Assembly (NCBI GenBank): GCA_002412885.1
Contig: DHVX01000086.1
Coordinates: 7,624 to 71,623 of the forward strand
Direction: 5' to 3'
Source of the DNA: Bacteroidales bacterium UBA5197
GTDB taxonomy: Bacteria > Bacteroidota > Bacteroidia > Bacteroidales > Lentimicrobiaceae
Length of the DNA: 64,000 nt
The notes below the pieces were generated by a model, which made no database searches, was not told the DNA's origin, and worked only from the letters and a program-made list of their open reading frames with translations. Shown here piece after piece: positions 1 through 8,931 of the stretch. Position 1 is the first letter of the stretch, and each line of letters begins with the position of its first letter. A program made the position numbers and the translations under genes.

Positions 1-729
1 TTTAAGAATTTTAGGTTCGAGCTTAACATTGCCGGGTTTGTAAACACCGTGTACATTACCAAACGAAGCCGCGATGGTAAAACGATCGCTGATTTTCGAC
101 AGATGCTCATAGGCGTAAGCAACTTCTTCGGGTTGTGTGTAGAGTTTGGAACTGTCAACTCCGGTATTGTCAACACCATCTTCCTCACCACCGGTAACAC
201 CGAGTTCAATTTCAAGGGTCATCCCCAGTTTGCTCATTCGTTTCAGGTATTCAGCACAGATTTCAATATTTTCGTGAAGAGGTTCTTCCGAAAGGTCGAG
301 CATATGAGAGCTGAAAAGGGGCTTACCTGTGGTAGCGAAAAAGCGTTCTCCGGCATCAAGCAGTCCGTCAATCCATGGAAGAAGTTTCTTCGCAGCATGA
401 TCGGTATGCACAATTACAGGAACTCCGTAAAGCTCAGCCATTCTGTGCACATGTTCGGCACCCGAAATGGCTCCGGCTATGGCAGCACGCTCGCCTTCAT
501 TGCTCAGAAACTTTCCTGCACAAAAGTGAGCTCCTCCGTTTGAAAACTGAATGATAACAGGTGAATTTACTTCTTTTGCGGCCTCAAGTACTGCGTTAAT
601 TGAATCGGTACCTACCACATTTACAGCGGGTAAAGCAAAGCTATTGGCACGTGCAATGCGAAATACTTCCTGAACATCATCTCCGGTAACCACTCCCGGT
701 TTTACTTTATCGAAAATTTTCTCTGACAT
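1..729 (-). CDS. fbaA: Fructose-bisphosphate aldolase class II, 5' part
   Basis: The frame is open from an ATG at 729 down to the window edge, giving the first 243 residues of a class II (zinc) aldolase. This glycolytic and gluconeogenic enzyme interconverts fructose-1,6-bisphosphate with dihydroxyacetone phosphate and glyceraldehyde-3-phosphate in the cytoplasm. The zinc-site motif HTDHA followed by AKKLLPW lies near residues 109-120 and the acidic EIELGVTGGEEDGV segment near 172-185; both fit the E. coli FbaA-like subclass. The C-terminal third, with the later zinc histidines, is outside the window. A perfect -7 box precedes the gene at 773-780. Confidence 0.95.
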   Translation of the reverse strand, partial: MSEKIFDKVKPGVVTGDDVQEVFRIARANSFALPAVNVVGTDSINAVLEAAKEVNSPVIIQFSNGGAHFCAGKFLSNEGERAAIAGAISGAEHVHRMAELYGVPVIVHTDHAAKKLLPWIDGLLDAGERFFATTGKPLFSSHMLDLSEEPLHENIEICAEYLKRMSKLGMTLEIELGVTGGEEDGVDNTGVDSSKLYTQPEEVAYAYEHLSKISDRFTIAASFGNVHGVYKPGNVKLEPKILK

Positions 730-772
730 CTTGCAGTTTTGGTTTAATTAAAACAGTTATGAATTATCTTCG

Positions 773-780
773 CAAAGGTA
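773..780 (-). promoter_or_regulatory. Bacteroidota -7 promoter box for the aldolase gene
   Basis: On the minus strand this reads TACCTTTG, a perfect match to the Bacteroidota -7 consensus TAnnTTTG. It lies about 44 bases ahead of the aldolase ATG at 729. No convincing TTG -33 box is seen at the expected distance, so the call rests on the -7 element and its position. Confidence 0.45.
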
Positions 781-867
781 AACAATTTCCTGCGAACTGT
801 TTTCGGATTGTTTAAGGTATTCTTTTTGCAATAATCTGTATAGCCCTGTTTAACAACACAATACGCC

Positions 868-1740
868 ATGTCGTTTGAACTAAAAATACGCGAACTTATT
901 TCTGATAACTATTCAGGTTCTGCAGCCATTCTTGAGAAAATAATAAAAAGTATTCACACATACCTCAATGGCCAGGATCTGAATACTGAGTATCTAAGGG
1001 AAAACCTGCTTAAAGTAACCACTCATTTTCCTGATCTGGCTGTACTTCACCATTTTTTACAGCAGTTTTTCGATCTGCTCGACGAACTTGAATCAAAATC
1101 GTTGTCGCATGAGCGTGCTGTTAAGAAGATAGAGCATTTTATTGATGACTACAATCATGAATGGAATGAAAGTATAGGAAAGGCTGCCGAGAAGATGGAA
1201 AGAATCATACATTTTCAGGGCAAAAGAGTACTGCTGCACAGCAACAGCTCAACCATTCATGTGCTGTTTGAACATCTGGCGAACCACAATATTTTCCCTT
1301 CGGTATATCAAACCATGTCGGGGCCGGTTTTTGAAGGCAAGCTTCAGGCGCGTGCACTTTCTGATCTGGGCTGCAAGGTGCATTTTATAAATGAGGCGGC
1401 AATTGGCCGGTTTATTTCTGAAATTGACTTTGCCGTGGTTGGTGCCGACAATGTTTTTACCGACGGGTTTACCAATAAAATAGGAACTTATCCCATTGCC
1501 TTGGTTTGTCGTGAAGCGGCAAAACCTTTTTATGTAATTTCTGATTCACGCAAGCGATCACCCATCGATTTCAGCACCAGAACCAATGCTATTTTTGAAC
1601 CACAAGCTCCGAAAAGTGAATTGTGGACAAACCCTCCGGGAGCCATTACACCAGTAAATTATTATTTTGAGTTTACGCCGAAAGAGTTGGTGACAGCCTG
1701 CTTTTTTGAGGATGCATGGTGGGATTTAACGAAAAAGTAG
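868..1740 (+). CDS. eIF2B alpha/beta/delta-family protein (sugar-phosphate isomerase-like)
   Basis: This 290-residue protein belongs to the IF-2B family, which holds eIF2B regulatory subunits, methylthioribose-1-phosphate isomerase and ribose-1,5-bisphosphate isomerase. The family hallmark GADNVFTDGF lies near residues 192-201 and is followed by NKIGTYPIALVCREA and a conserved FYVISDSRK stretch. The N-terminal ~110 residues are a helical domain typical of the regulatory-subunit branch. Bacteria lack eIF2B, so a metabolic isomerase role is more likely, but the substrate cannot be read from the sequence. It stands alone on the plus strand, diverging from the aldolase gene. Confidence 0.8.
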   Translation: MSFELKIRELISDNYSGSAAILEKIIKSIHTYLNGQDLNTEYLRENLLKVTTHFPDLAVLHHFLQQFFDLLDELESKSLSHERAVKKIEHFIDDYNHEWNESIGKAAEKMERIIHFQGKRVLLHSNSSTIHVLFEHLANHNIFPSVYQTMSGPVFEGKLQARALSDLGCKVHFINEAAIGRFISEIDFAVVGADNVFTDGFTNKIGTYPIALVCREAAKPFYVISDSRKRSPIDFSTRTNAIFEPQAPKSELWTNPPGAITPVNYYFEFTPKELVTACFFEDAWWDLTKK

Positions 1741-1797
1741 GAATCTATTCTTTTCGAATGGATGCATCAATGATATTACAGAATCATTGGAGAAAAT

Positions 1798-2226
1798 TTA
1801 TTCCTGACTGTCAGCTCTGGTAGCTGTTTCCAGAGGTGGAGGATTAATTTTCTCGCTGACAGCAAATGCATTGGGGTAATCGCCCTTTATTTTTTGCAGA
1901 AACCCTTCGGCTTCGATGCGTGTTCTGAAATCACCTATTCTGATTCTGTAATAAGGTTCTTTAAAAGAAAGATAGGCTTCAACACCAGCATACCGTGATG
2001 TAAAACGATTTTGTACTTCAGTGGCTTTTCGCTTTGAATTTGCACCGGAATCGAAAAATATCTGAACCCGCCAACCGTCAAGCACAGCCTGATGACGGTT
2101 CAGGTATTTATGCTTATCTATCAACAGATCTACACGTTCATCGGCAACTATCTGAACACTACCTTGTTGCGCAAAGGCAACCGGCATTAAAAACAATACA
2201 AAGATGAATGAAATTACAAAACGCAT
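1798..2226 (-). CDS. Exported SPOR-domain protein
   Basis: A 142-residue protein with a clear signal peptide (residues 1-19, ending PVAFAQ) and a SPOR domain at about 50-128 (WRVQIFFDSG near the start, YYRIRIGDF in the middle). SPOR domains bind glycan strands of peptidoglycan denuded of stem peptides, so the mature protein probably sits in the periplasm at the septum or wall. There is no other enzymatic domain. It lies 6 bases downstream of the universal stress protein gene on the same strand and is probably cotranscribed with it. Confidence 0.85.
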   Translation of the reverse strand: MRFVISFIFVLFLMPVAFAQQGSVQIVADERVDLLIDKHKYLNRHQAVLDGWRVQIFFDSGANSKRKATEVQNRFTSRYAGVEAYLSFKEPYYRIRIGDFRTRIEAEGFLQKIKGDYPNAFAVSEKINPPPLETATRADSQE

Positions 2227-2232
2227 AACAGA

Positions 2233-3084
2233 CTAACGGGTAGAAATTGAATATATTTCCTTGGGTTGAATACTCAAGACAGGAACCGGTGAATGATTCA
2301 CCATTTGCTGGGCATAAGGCCCCAGTAAAATATTGGAGGCATTGGTCTCCTGCTCCGTCATAATGGCAATAAGATCGGCATTGACCTTAATCGCATAGTC
2401 GATGGAAGCATTGGTAATGTTATCGGCATGTACGCCTTCCAGATAATGATTTATGCCTTCATCCGAAATGGCTTTCTGAACCTGACGGGCATGATTGTCA
2501 ACTTTACGGTGTACAGCCTTTAATGTAGTAGTGTAGAGGGCAAGAATGTGAATATCAGCTCCGAATGCTTTGGCCATTCCAATTGTAAAAGGAACTTTCT
2601 CTCTGGTATCAAGGGTACTGTCAATTGGCAAAACTATACTTGTAATCCCCTCTTCCCTCATATCGAAATCATAACGCACAGTAACCACAGGACAAGGCGC
2701 ATAGGAAACAATTTTATAAGCATTGCTGCCAATCCAGAATTCCTCATATCCTGTAACGCCATGGGTGCCGGCAATAATCAATGAAGCATTGTTTATCTTC
2801 GCCTGATTGGCCATCTCCTGATAAACTTTCCCTTTTCGAAGCTTGTATGACAGTTTGCCATTTTTCATCATCCCCTTTCTGGACCTCATGATCTCGTCCA
2901 TATTCTTCACAGCTTCATCGCGAAATTCATTGGTATCGGTTGAAAAAACCGAATCCTGATTGACATGACCATCAACCCACACCATCATTACATTACTTTT
3001 TACATGATTGGCAAAGGCAATGGCATAATCCAGGGCGTGAAGCGAACCCTTGGAAAAATCTATGGCTACAATGATCTCTTTCAT
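2233..3084 (-). CDS. Universal stress protein, two tandem UspA domains
   Basis: At 283 residues this is the double-domain form of the UspA family. The first domain (about 1-141) ends with the ATP-binding pattern G-x2-G-x9-G-S, here beginning GTHG with the GS just before NAYKIV. The second domain (about 150-277) keeps the late PVPVLSI strand but has a degenerate nucleotide loop (LLGPYAQQMVNHS), as often seen in tandem Usps. The protein is cytoplasmic and probably binds ATP in domain one. It is first of a two-gene unit with the SPOR protein. Confidence 0.88.
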   Translation of the reverse strand: MKEIIVAIDFSKGSLHALDYAIAFANHVKSNVMMVWVDGHVNQDSVFSTDTNEFRDEAVKNMDEIMRSRKGMMKNGKLSYKLRKGKVYQEMANQAKINNASLIIAGTHGVTGYEEFWIGSNAYKIVSYAPCPVVTVRYDFDMREEGITSIVLPIDSTLDTREKVPFTIGMAKAFGADIHILALYTTTLKAVHRKVDNHARQVQKAISDEGINHYLEGVHADNITNASIDYAIKVNADLIAIMTEQETNASNILLGPYAQQMVNHSPVPVLSIQPKEIYSISTR

Positions 3085-3253
3085 GGCAAAGTGGGTTATG
3101 GTTGCAAGGTGCTAATTTAGGTTTTTTTATTAAACCAACGGGCAAATGAAAACCGATTTTTCCGATTTGCCTCTAATATCATGTTTTAGAATGTCCATTT
3201 TATTGTTTTAATACTGTGATCTGAAGAATTGCCAAAAGCTTTAACTTTATCGC

Positions 3254-3979
3254 ATGCATTTCAACACCCGGGGATTCGTTTTTCACGTGATACGATATGG
3301 CGATTCAAGCGCCATAGTAAAGATTTATACTGAGCAATTCGGATTAAAATCCTATCTGGTGAAAGGCCTGTACACCAGGAAATCAAAAATCAGATCGGCA
3401 CTTTTTAACCACATGAGCATGCTTGATATGGTTGCTGATCACAGAGAAAACCGATCGCTCCACTTTATTAAAGAAGCAAGCTTGTGCAAACAAATGCCTG
3501 TTATTCATGACGATATGTCGCGAAGTTCCGTGTTGATGTTTATCAATGAACTTTTGTTTAAATGCATAAAAGAGGAAGAGCCCAACCCCGGCATTTTCCA
3601 TTTTATTGATGCATCGGTTGATTTATTGAACAACCCTGAAATATATCTTCCTGCATTTCATTTGCTGTTTATGCTGAGATTGACTTCTTTTCTGGGATTT
3701 GCGCCGCGTTTTTCGAAAGTGGCTGAGGGTCGGTTTTTTGATATGGAAGAAGGACTCTTTATGGATTCAGAACCGCTTCACCGGTATTACATTTCAGGAG
3801 CTGCTGCCTCAATGCTTGAAAAACTTCAATTGACCGATTTCATTTCTCTGGGCGAAATTCAGTTTCCACGCGAAGTGAGAAACGATTTGCTTTCCCGTTT
3901 GATTGAGTATTACAGACTTCATATTCCCGATATGGGCGAAATGAAAACCGTGAAAGTGCTTCAGGAGGTGCTTTCGTAA
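3254..3979 (+). CDS. recO: DNA repair protein RecO
   Basis: A 241-residue RecO. The N-terminal OB-fold begins at residue 1 (TRGFVFHVIRYGDSSAIVKI) with the usual L(V)KGLYTRKSKI stretch, followed by the helical C-terminal domain. RecO anneals SSB-coated single strands and, with RecR, loads RecA at gaps. The start ATG is the first in frame and sits only five bases after a TAACTTTA stretch, so the leader may be very short. The gene converges on the glycosyltransferase gene, and a MITE-like element lies between their stop codons. Confidence 0.92.
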   Translation: MHFNTRGFVFHVIRYGDSSAIVKIYTEQFGLKSYLVKGLYTRKSKIRSALFNHMSMLDMVADHRENRSLHFIKEASLCKQMPVIHDDMSRSSVLMFINELLFKCIKEEEPNPGIFHFIDASVDLLNNPEIYLPAFHLLFMLRLTSFLGFAPRFSKVAEGRFFDMEEGLFMDSEPLHRYYISGAAASMLEKLQLTDFISLGEIQFPREVRNDLLSRLIEYYRLHIPDMGEMKTVKVLQEVLS

Positions 3980-4315
3980 TCCTAATTCAATGTCGTTTAG
4001 TTAAGAAAAATTGTCTTCGACTCCGCTCAGACTGACAGTCATCCTGAGTTGTAACTCAAAAAATATTTGAGCATAATGCGGAGATGACAGTTAAATCAAG
4101 CGTTTAAACACTTCGACCGCTCAGTGTGACATTCGTGTTAGGTCAGTAATGATTCTCTTTAATGCACACGTTATCAGCTCTATACGATGTCCTCCTGAGC
4201 GGAGTCGAAGGACCAGACGAACAATCTGTCATTGGTAGTCCCGCACGTGCGGGAAAGGATACTTTTTCATTTTTTATTCCTTCTGGGGTCTTAACTAAAC
4301 GACATTGAATCCTAA
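3980..4315. mobile_element. MITE-like element with perfect 20-bp terminal inverted repeats and 6-bp target duplication
   Basis: The ends at 3986-4005 and 4290-4309 are exact reverse complements (20 of 20; left end begins TTCAATGTCG). They are flanked by identical TCCTAA hexamers at 3980-3985 and 4310-4315, which look like a target-site duplication. The 324-bp interior has no credible gene; the one 67-codon reading frame there looks spurious. It carries a 16-bp inverted repeat (4015-4030 and 4195-4210) and a CCCGCACGTGCGGG palindrome. The right hexamer overlaps the TAG stop of the glycosyltransferase gene, so the insertion left that protein intact. This fits a non-autonomous transposon mobilised by an IS outside the window. 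Confidence 0.75.
4093..4238 (+). repeat. Dispersed intergenic repeat, copy A
   Basis: About 146 bp that recurs nearly unchanged at 60629-60784, starting AAATCAAGCGTTTAAACACT and ending CTGTCATTGGTAG. The copies differ mainly in a short segment (CGACCG here against a CCCGCACGTGCGGG palindrome in the other). It contains the right arm CTGAGCGGAGTCGAAG of the inverted repeat also found at 43163-43264. Here it is nested inside the MITE-like element. Confidence 0.85.
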
Positions 4316-5817
4316 TTGATCTTTTGGTATAAACTGAAAAACTCATCCCTCCATATCATTCGTGTACTATGCTGATTGGTTTTCAGGTAATGTTCCAGCG
4401 CCGGATCTGGCAAGCCTGAATAAACAAGGTAATGCGTTGGATCTAATGGGTTCAATTCATTATAAATTTCAAAAGAACTTGACAATGGATGATGCGACAT
4501 TGCCTTGCGCCCTGAAAATCGGGCCAGTGCCCGTGGTTTAATAAAAACGATTCTCGATTCTTCGGATGTTACTGAAGCAATTTCTGCAAATGCATCCTCT
4601 ACATGTGTTGCATAGGGTCCATCTTCAAATTTATCTTCCGATGAAAAATATCCAGGCATCACCTGAAGGTAAGTAATCAGTATAAGTATGGAAACCCCTG
4701 ATGTAATCCATTGTATTGATTTTGAGGTTGCCAGCAATTGCAATGTTTTCAGACTATAAATCATGATCACCGGTGCAAGAGGCAGCAAAAACCTGAACCC
4801 TGCATTATGATAAGGATATACCATCAGCAACCCGATATAAATTACAGTAATCCAATCTATTAGTGCAGGTATCTTTGAAAATGAAAGGACAAGACCTGTA
4901 ATAAAAAATGCAAAAAACAAGGAAGCCAGAGGAAATCCGATCCAGAAAAGCGGAGAATCGGGATTTATGAAAAACAAACGAATGGCTTCAGAGTAAACAT
5001 AAATGTTGTTGGCAATGGCTTCAGAGGTTTTTCCGAAATCAAAAATATTGAGATAGCCGCCTCCAACAGCACCGCGCATAAAGACAATGTGGGAAATAAA
5101 ATAAATGCCCATTGAGAGCAAAGCTGCATAAAAATGACCTTTCACTGCAGGCAAAGTTTCCTTAATGGAAATCTTATTGTATCGGGCAATGATAATCCGT
5201 TGCGTTGCATAAATAATGAGCGATAGCGGCAAAACAAGTCCAATGGTTTTGGTGGTGATGGCAGCTCCGGCAACTAATCCGGCGAATATCCAATTCTGCT
5301 TTTTCAGGACTTCTGCCCTGGAAATGCAGAGCAGGAATATTGCAAAAAACAAAGCAAATGGAATGTCAGCCATTATTTCTGCTTTCAGTTGAATGACATA
5401 TGGATTGTAATAAATCAAAGCACTCAACAGAATTGCTGCCGGCCAGCCCGAATACTTATAAATTAAAAGCACGGCAAGCAAGGCAGTAAGAATCAGCAAT
5501 ATGGAAGTCAGGTAATTATATGGAACTACGAAATTGCCATGCCGGGCAACAATGGGAGCAATCATCAGCGGAAATCCGGGCGGGTAAGCGCTTGGACCAA
5601 GACTGGAGTATTCCGGATTGTAAATATATCCGGTTTGGGTCATGGGTTTTCCCAAAGAAATATTTTCGGCTTGTTCAAGGTATTGTGCAAAGTCATCACC
5701 CCAATCGTGATCATTCCTTAAATTCAGGAATAAAAGAGGTAAAAAAACCATAAATGCAAGCAGAACCAAAAAACTCTGTCTGAGTAAAACAACCGAAAAG
5801 ATTTTTTTTATTTTCAT
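4312..5817 (-). CDS. Membrane glycosyltransferase, GT-C fold (GT39/ArnT/PMT-like)
   Basis: A 501-residue integral membrane protein with about ten or more hydrophobic segments. The first helix (about 14-34) is followed by an acidic NDHDWGDDF loop with D41-D42, placed as the catalytic aspartates are in GT-C enzymes that use polyprenyl-phosphate sugars. A further lumenal YPPGFPL motif and the C-terminal soluble segment fit the ArnT/PMT_2 group. It would transfer a sugar from a lipid-linked donor on the periplasmic side; the acceptor is unknown. A perfect TACCTTTG -7 box lies upstream on the minus strand at 5838-5845. No other cell-wall genes adjoin it. Confidence 0.75.
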   Translation of the reverse strand: MKIKKIFSVVLLRQSFLVLLAFMVFLPLLFLNLRNDHDWGDDFAQYLEQAENISLGKPMTQTGYIYNPEYSSLGPSAYPPGFPLMIAPIVARHGNFVVPYNYLTSILLILTALLAVLLIYKYSGWPAAILLSALIYYNPYVIQLKAEIMADIPFALFFAIFLLCISRAEVLKKQNWIFAGLVAGAAITTKTIGLVLPLSLIIYATQRIIIARYNKISIKETLPAVKGHFYAALLSMGIYFISHIVFMRGAVGGGYLNIFDFGKTSEAIANNIYVYSEAIRLFFINPDSPLFWIGFPLASLFFAFFITGLVLSFSKIPALIDWITVIYIGLLMVYPYHNAGFRFLLPLAPVIMIYSLKTLQLLATSKSIQWITSGVSILILITYLQVMPGYFSSEDKFEDGPYATHVEDAFAEIASVTSEESRIVFIKPRALARFSGRKAMSHHPLSSSFEIYNELNPLDPTHYLVYSGLPDPALEHYLKTNQHSTRMIWRDEFFSLYQKIN

Positions 5818-6014
5818 CCTGACTTCCTTGTCTGGCGCAAAGGTATTGAAAAGAGTTTACATGCTTTAGTCTGCCAGCTAAAGGAAGAAAAAATGCCGGA
5901 GATTCCTAAAGTTTCATGAACTAAATCAAAACCACCCTTACTACGTATTTAAATTTTGATGCATCCAGGCCAATCGCGAAGTGATTTCATCCTTATACGA
6001 ATGGATTTAAGCCC

Positions 6015-7181
6015 TTACCTTTCGTATAGCCCTTTTTTCAACAATATGTAGTTTTCCATCAACGGCACACCATGTGCAAAAACAGAATGAATTTCAAGGT
6101 TCTGATTCAGAAGCAACAAATCGGCATCCATTCCCGGAGCAACTTTTCCTTTTTGCCTGAGTTTAAGGATGCGGGCCGGGTTCGAAGTAAGCACCTGAAG
6201 TGCAGTTTCGAAAGGTATTTTTTCTTCCACAACGGCATCGCGCAATTCTCTGAGGTTTGAAGATGGAAGACCACTTTCAAGCCTGATGAGTTCTCCGCTT
6301 ACCGGATCAAAACCAGGCAATGACCCGCATGCATCCGAAGTGAAAGTAATGTGCTCCGAAGGAACCCCTGCATCCAGAAGCTGTTTCAGCGCTTTTGATG
6401 GTTTTATCTCATACTCAGGAAAATACGGATAGGAGCTGGTGGTTATATCCACATAACTATGCATTGCGTACTTTTTTGCATCTTCAAAAATGTAGTTGTT
6501 GCGATTGATGTGTGTTGGCAGAAACTGCCTCAGCGTGAGTTCGCTGTTTTCCACGACTTTGTAGAGAGGTCTGAACGGGTCTTTGGCATCTCCCATATGT
6601 ATGTTTACAATTCCTGCTTTCCCGCCAATCATGCCTGCCACACGTGCATGGGCTGTAATGCGTGTTAACTCTTCTACCGATGGCACCGAAGATCTGTGAT
6701 CGGAAACAGCCACTTCACCGACTCCTATAACTTCTTCAATCAAAGCAATATCCCGGGCTATATCACCGGTAATTGTCGGTGTCGGGACCTGATATGAACC
6801 TGTGTACATCCATGCCGAAACACCTTCGGCACGCAATGATTTCACTTTCATCAACACACTTTCAACGCTGCGGGTAATACCATCTGTGCCCAGGCATCCT
6901 ACAACAGTGGTAACCCCTGCTTTTATAATATCGCTTAGCTGAAGCTCAGGAGTGCGGCTTGCAGGACCTCCCTCTCCGCCTGCTCCGGCAATATGAACGT
7001 GGGCATCAATAAAACCGGGCGTAAGTATAAGTCCTTCGGCTTCTATTACTTTAACAGACAGATTTCCGGGCAATTCAATTTTTTCAGCAATCAGAACTAC
7101 CTTTCCGGCAGCAAGCAGAATGTCTGTTTTGCCCAGTTTTTCAGGGGCATATATTTCGGCATTTTTGATGAGAGTCAGCAT
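6015..7181 (-). CDS. iadA: Isoaspartyl (beta-aspartyl) dipeptidase
   Basis: A 388-residue amidohydrolase of peptidase family M38. The N-terminal metal motif GFIDAHVHIAG lies near 56-66, followed by GGEGGPASRTPEL, typical of IadA. Later come the VSDHRSS segment, an NIHMGD histidine, a PTHINRN histidine and the aspartate in TFTSDACGS. It cleaves beta-aspartyl dipeptides, which come from isomerised proteins or from cyanophycin breakdown. It is divergent, across about 185 bp, from a secreted cyanophycinase, which argues for the cyanophycin role. It has no signal peptide, so it acts in the cytoplasm on imported dipeptides. Confidence 0.93.
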   Translation of the reverse strand: MLTLIKNAEIYAPEKLGKTDILLAAGKVVLIAEKIELPGNLSVKVIEAEGLILTPGFIDAHVHIAGAGGEGGPASRTPELQLSDIIKAGVTTVVGCLGTDGITRSVESVLMKVKSLRAEGVSAWMYTGSYQVPTPTITGDIARDIALIEEVIGVGEVAVSDHRSSVPSVEELTRITAHARVAGMIGGKAGIVNIHMGDAKDPFRPLYKVVENSELTLRQFLPTHINRNNYIFEDAKKYAMHSYVDITTSSYPYFPEYEIKPSKALKQLLDAGVPSEHITFTSDACGSLPGFDPVSGELIRLESGLPSSNLRELRDAVVEEKIPFETALQVLTSNPARILKLRQKGKVAPGMDADLLLLNQNLEIHSVFAHGVPLMENYILLKKGLYER

Positions 7182-7366
7182 AAACAGGTAATTTTAAATA
7201 CAAACCTACATGAAAACATTGCATTTAACAAATTAAAATTCAGGCTGGCAAAACAAACCATGATTAACTTATATAGGAAATATTTTGATTTTGAATCAGT
7301 AAAGAAGTTTCTCAGGCTATACATTTTGTATGTTTGCTGATTGTCATTGCGTTTAACAATAATGTT

Positions 7367-8641
7367 ATGAAAAAAGTCCTCTCTTTTCTTTTCACTTTCT
7401 TTTCCCTGCTTGCACTGGTTAATGGCCAAAGTCCAAAAGGCAATCTGATGATTGTGGGTGGTGCGCTGAGCAGTGACAATAAAGAAGTTTATGAAAAAAT
7501 GATCGAACTCTCAGGAGGGGTCAGTCAGGCTAAGTTTGCCGTGATTCCATCGGCCAGCGGAGTTCCGGCAAAGGCATTTGAGAGTTTCAGCAAAACCATG
7601 GTTGGTTATGGGGTTAAGCCCGAAAATATTATACTTATCAATGTTGCCATGGTGGACGACGACAGCACTCCCGATGTAAATGAGATGCTTTGGGCGGGCA
7701 ATGCCAGCGACCACAGGGTTGCCAGGGCAGTACTTTCATGTTCGGCAGTTTGGTTTACAGGCGGCGATCAGCTGCGCACCATGATGACCCTCACACAACC
7801 CGATGGCTCTCCCACAAAGGTTCTTGAAGCCATCCGCGAGGTTTATAAACGAGGCGGCCTGATCGGGGGGAGCAGCGCAGGAGCCGCAATTATGGGTCCG
7901 GTAATGATTGGACGGGGAAGCAGTGCAGGCACTTTTCTTCTCAGCAAAAACAGCAACTTTACACGGCCAGATGAAGAAAATGCAGAAGGAGAATCACTTT
8001 TGCTTACCAGTGGTCTGGGATTCTTCCCCGAAGGAATTACAGATCAGCACTTCAACCAAAGAGCCAGGATTGGACGACTTGCTGCAGCGCTTTCCAGCCC
8101 CGACTGTCATACAAAAATGGCTTTTGGCATTGATGAAAATACCGCATTGTATTATTCCGCAGCCGATCGGAAAATAACCGTAATTGGCGAAAACGGAGTT
8201 ACCATTCTTGATGCATCCGCTGCAGTTTTTAATACAAAAAGTAGGATTCCGTCAATTGCCGGGCTGAATGTCAGTTATCTGGAAAACGGGGATTCATTTT
8301 TTCTTCACGAAAACAGGATTCTGCCGGCAGCAGGAAAAGAGCCAACTACCGGAGCGGAAGCTTACGCGCTCTCCCATCCTGCACAGAACGGTATTTTTGC
8401 TGCATCTGACCCCGGATTCCGCGAGCTGATTACCCGTTACCTGATGAATAACCGGCAATTGCAATCGGTTAACAGCTTCGGATTCAATGGCGATTACGGA
8501 GTAAGCATTACATTCACAAAAACACCGGAAAGCCGGGGTTACGTTTTGAAGGCGAAAAACGGGAAAGAGAAATACACCATTGCAAATATCAGGATGGATA
8601 TAAGTCCGGTGAAAGTGCATTTCGAACCCTGGCAGGAATAA
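7367..8641 (+). CDS. Secreted cyanophycinase, peptidase family S51
   Basis: A 424-residue protein from the ATG at 7367; an in-frame TTG at 7334 exists, but starting at 7367 gives a clean signal peptide (MKKVLSFLFTFFSLLALVNG then QSP). The nucleophile elbow GGSSAGA sits at 167-173 with the likely catalytic serine at 170, the S51 pattern. Upstream GGDQLRTMM and downstream GLGFFPEGITDQHF are also cyanophycinase-like. The family hydrolyses cyanophycin (multi-L-arginyl-poly-L-aspartate) to beta-Asp-Arg dipeptides. The signal peptide points to use of external polymer, as in CphE-type enzymes. The C-terminal ~120 residues extend past the S51 core and end near VHFEPWQE, with no T9SS tail. Confidence 0.88.
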   Translation: MKKVLSFLFTFFSLLALVNGQSPKGNLMIVGGALSSDNKEVYEKMIELSGGVSQAKFAVIPSASGVPAKAFESFSKTMVGYGVKPENIILINVAMVDDDSTPDVNEMLWAGNASDHRVARAVLSCSAVWFTGGDQLRTMMTLTQPDGSPTKVLEAIREVYKRGGLIGGSSAGAAIMGPVMIGRGSSAGTFLLSKNSNFTRPDEENAEGESLLLTSGLGFFPEGITDQHFNQRARIGRLAAALSSPDCHTKMAFGIDENTALYYSAADRKITVIGENGVTILDASAAVFNTKSRIPSIAGLNVSYLENGDSFFLHENRILPAAGKEPTTGAEAYALSHPAQNGIFAASDPGFRELITRYLMNNRQLQSVNSFGFNGDYGVSITFTKTPESRGYVLKAKNGKEKYTIANIRMDISPVKVHFEPWQE

Positions 8642-8763
8642 AAAGAATTTTAGGCTCATTTAATCCGGCGTTTCCGGAAGTTCGTTATTAAAATATACCT
8701 CTTAGCCTGATTAATTCATCAACCTTAATTTTGGGCTATAGCCCCGTAATACCGGCGGTCTTC

Positions 8764-8791
8764 GATTACCCCGACCTTAAAAGCCGGGGTA
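8764..8791. repeat. Small inverted repeat in the cyanophycinase-nitroreductase spacer
   Basis: TTACCCCG and CGGGGTAA are complementary and enclose a short loop. There is no U-run, so this is not a clear terminator. The rest of the 290-base spacer shows only the -7 box of the next gene. Confidence 0.4.
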
Positions 8792-8906
8792 ACTCAAACG
8801 GTTATTTACAATCACTATAGTTTCCCTTTCAATGTTTGATAATCGCCTTTCGGAACACTTTATATGTCAGCCGGATAATTTTTTTAGCTTTCCCCTATCC
8901 ATTTCC

Positions 8907-8914
8907 TAACTTTG
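8907..8914 (+). promoter_or_regulatory. Bacteroidota -7 promoter box for the ferredoxin-nitroreductase gene
   Basis: TAACTTTG matches TAnnTTTG exactly and lies 17 bases before the chosen ATG at 8932, implying a very short leader. It also argues against the upstream in-frame ATG at 8836, because it lies inside that longer reading frame. Confidence 0.4.
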
Positions 8915-8931
8915 TATCAAAAGATCAAACC

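Noticed and set aside
49..543. 164-codon open frame on the plus strand
   Set aside because: It runs opposite to the clear class II aldolase coding sequence and encodes nothing recognisable; a shadow frame.
4143..4346. 67-codon open frame on the minus strand
   Set aside because: It lies across the MITE-like element and its repeats; composition and content show no protein signal.
7334..7366. Upstream TTG start for the cyanophycinase
   Set aside because: It would add eleven residues ahead of a clean signal peptide; ATG 7367 is better.
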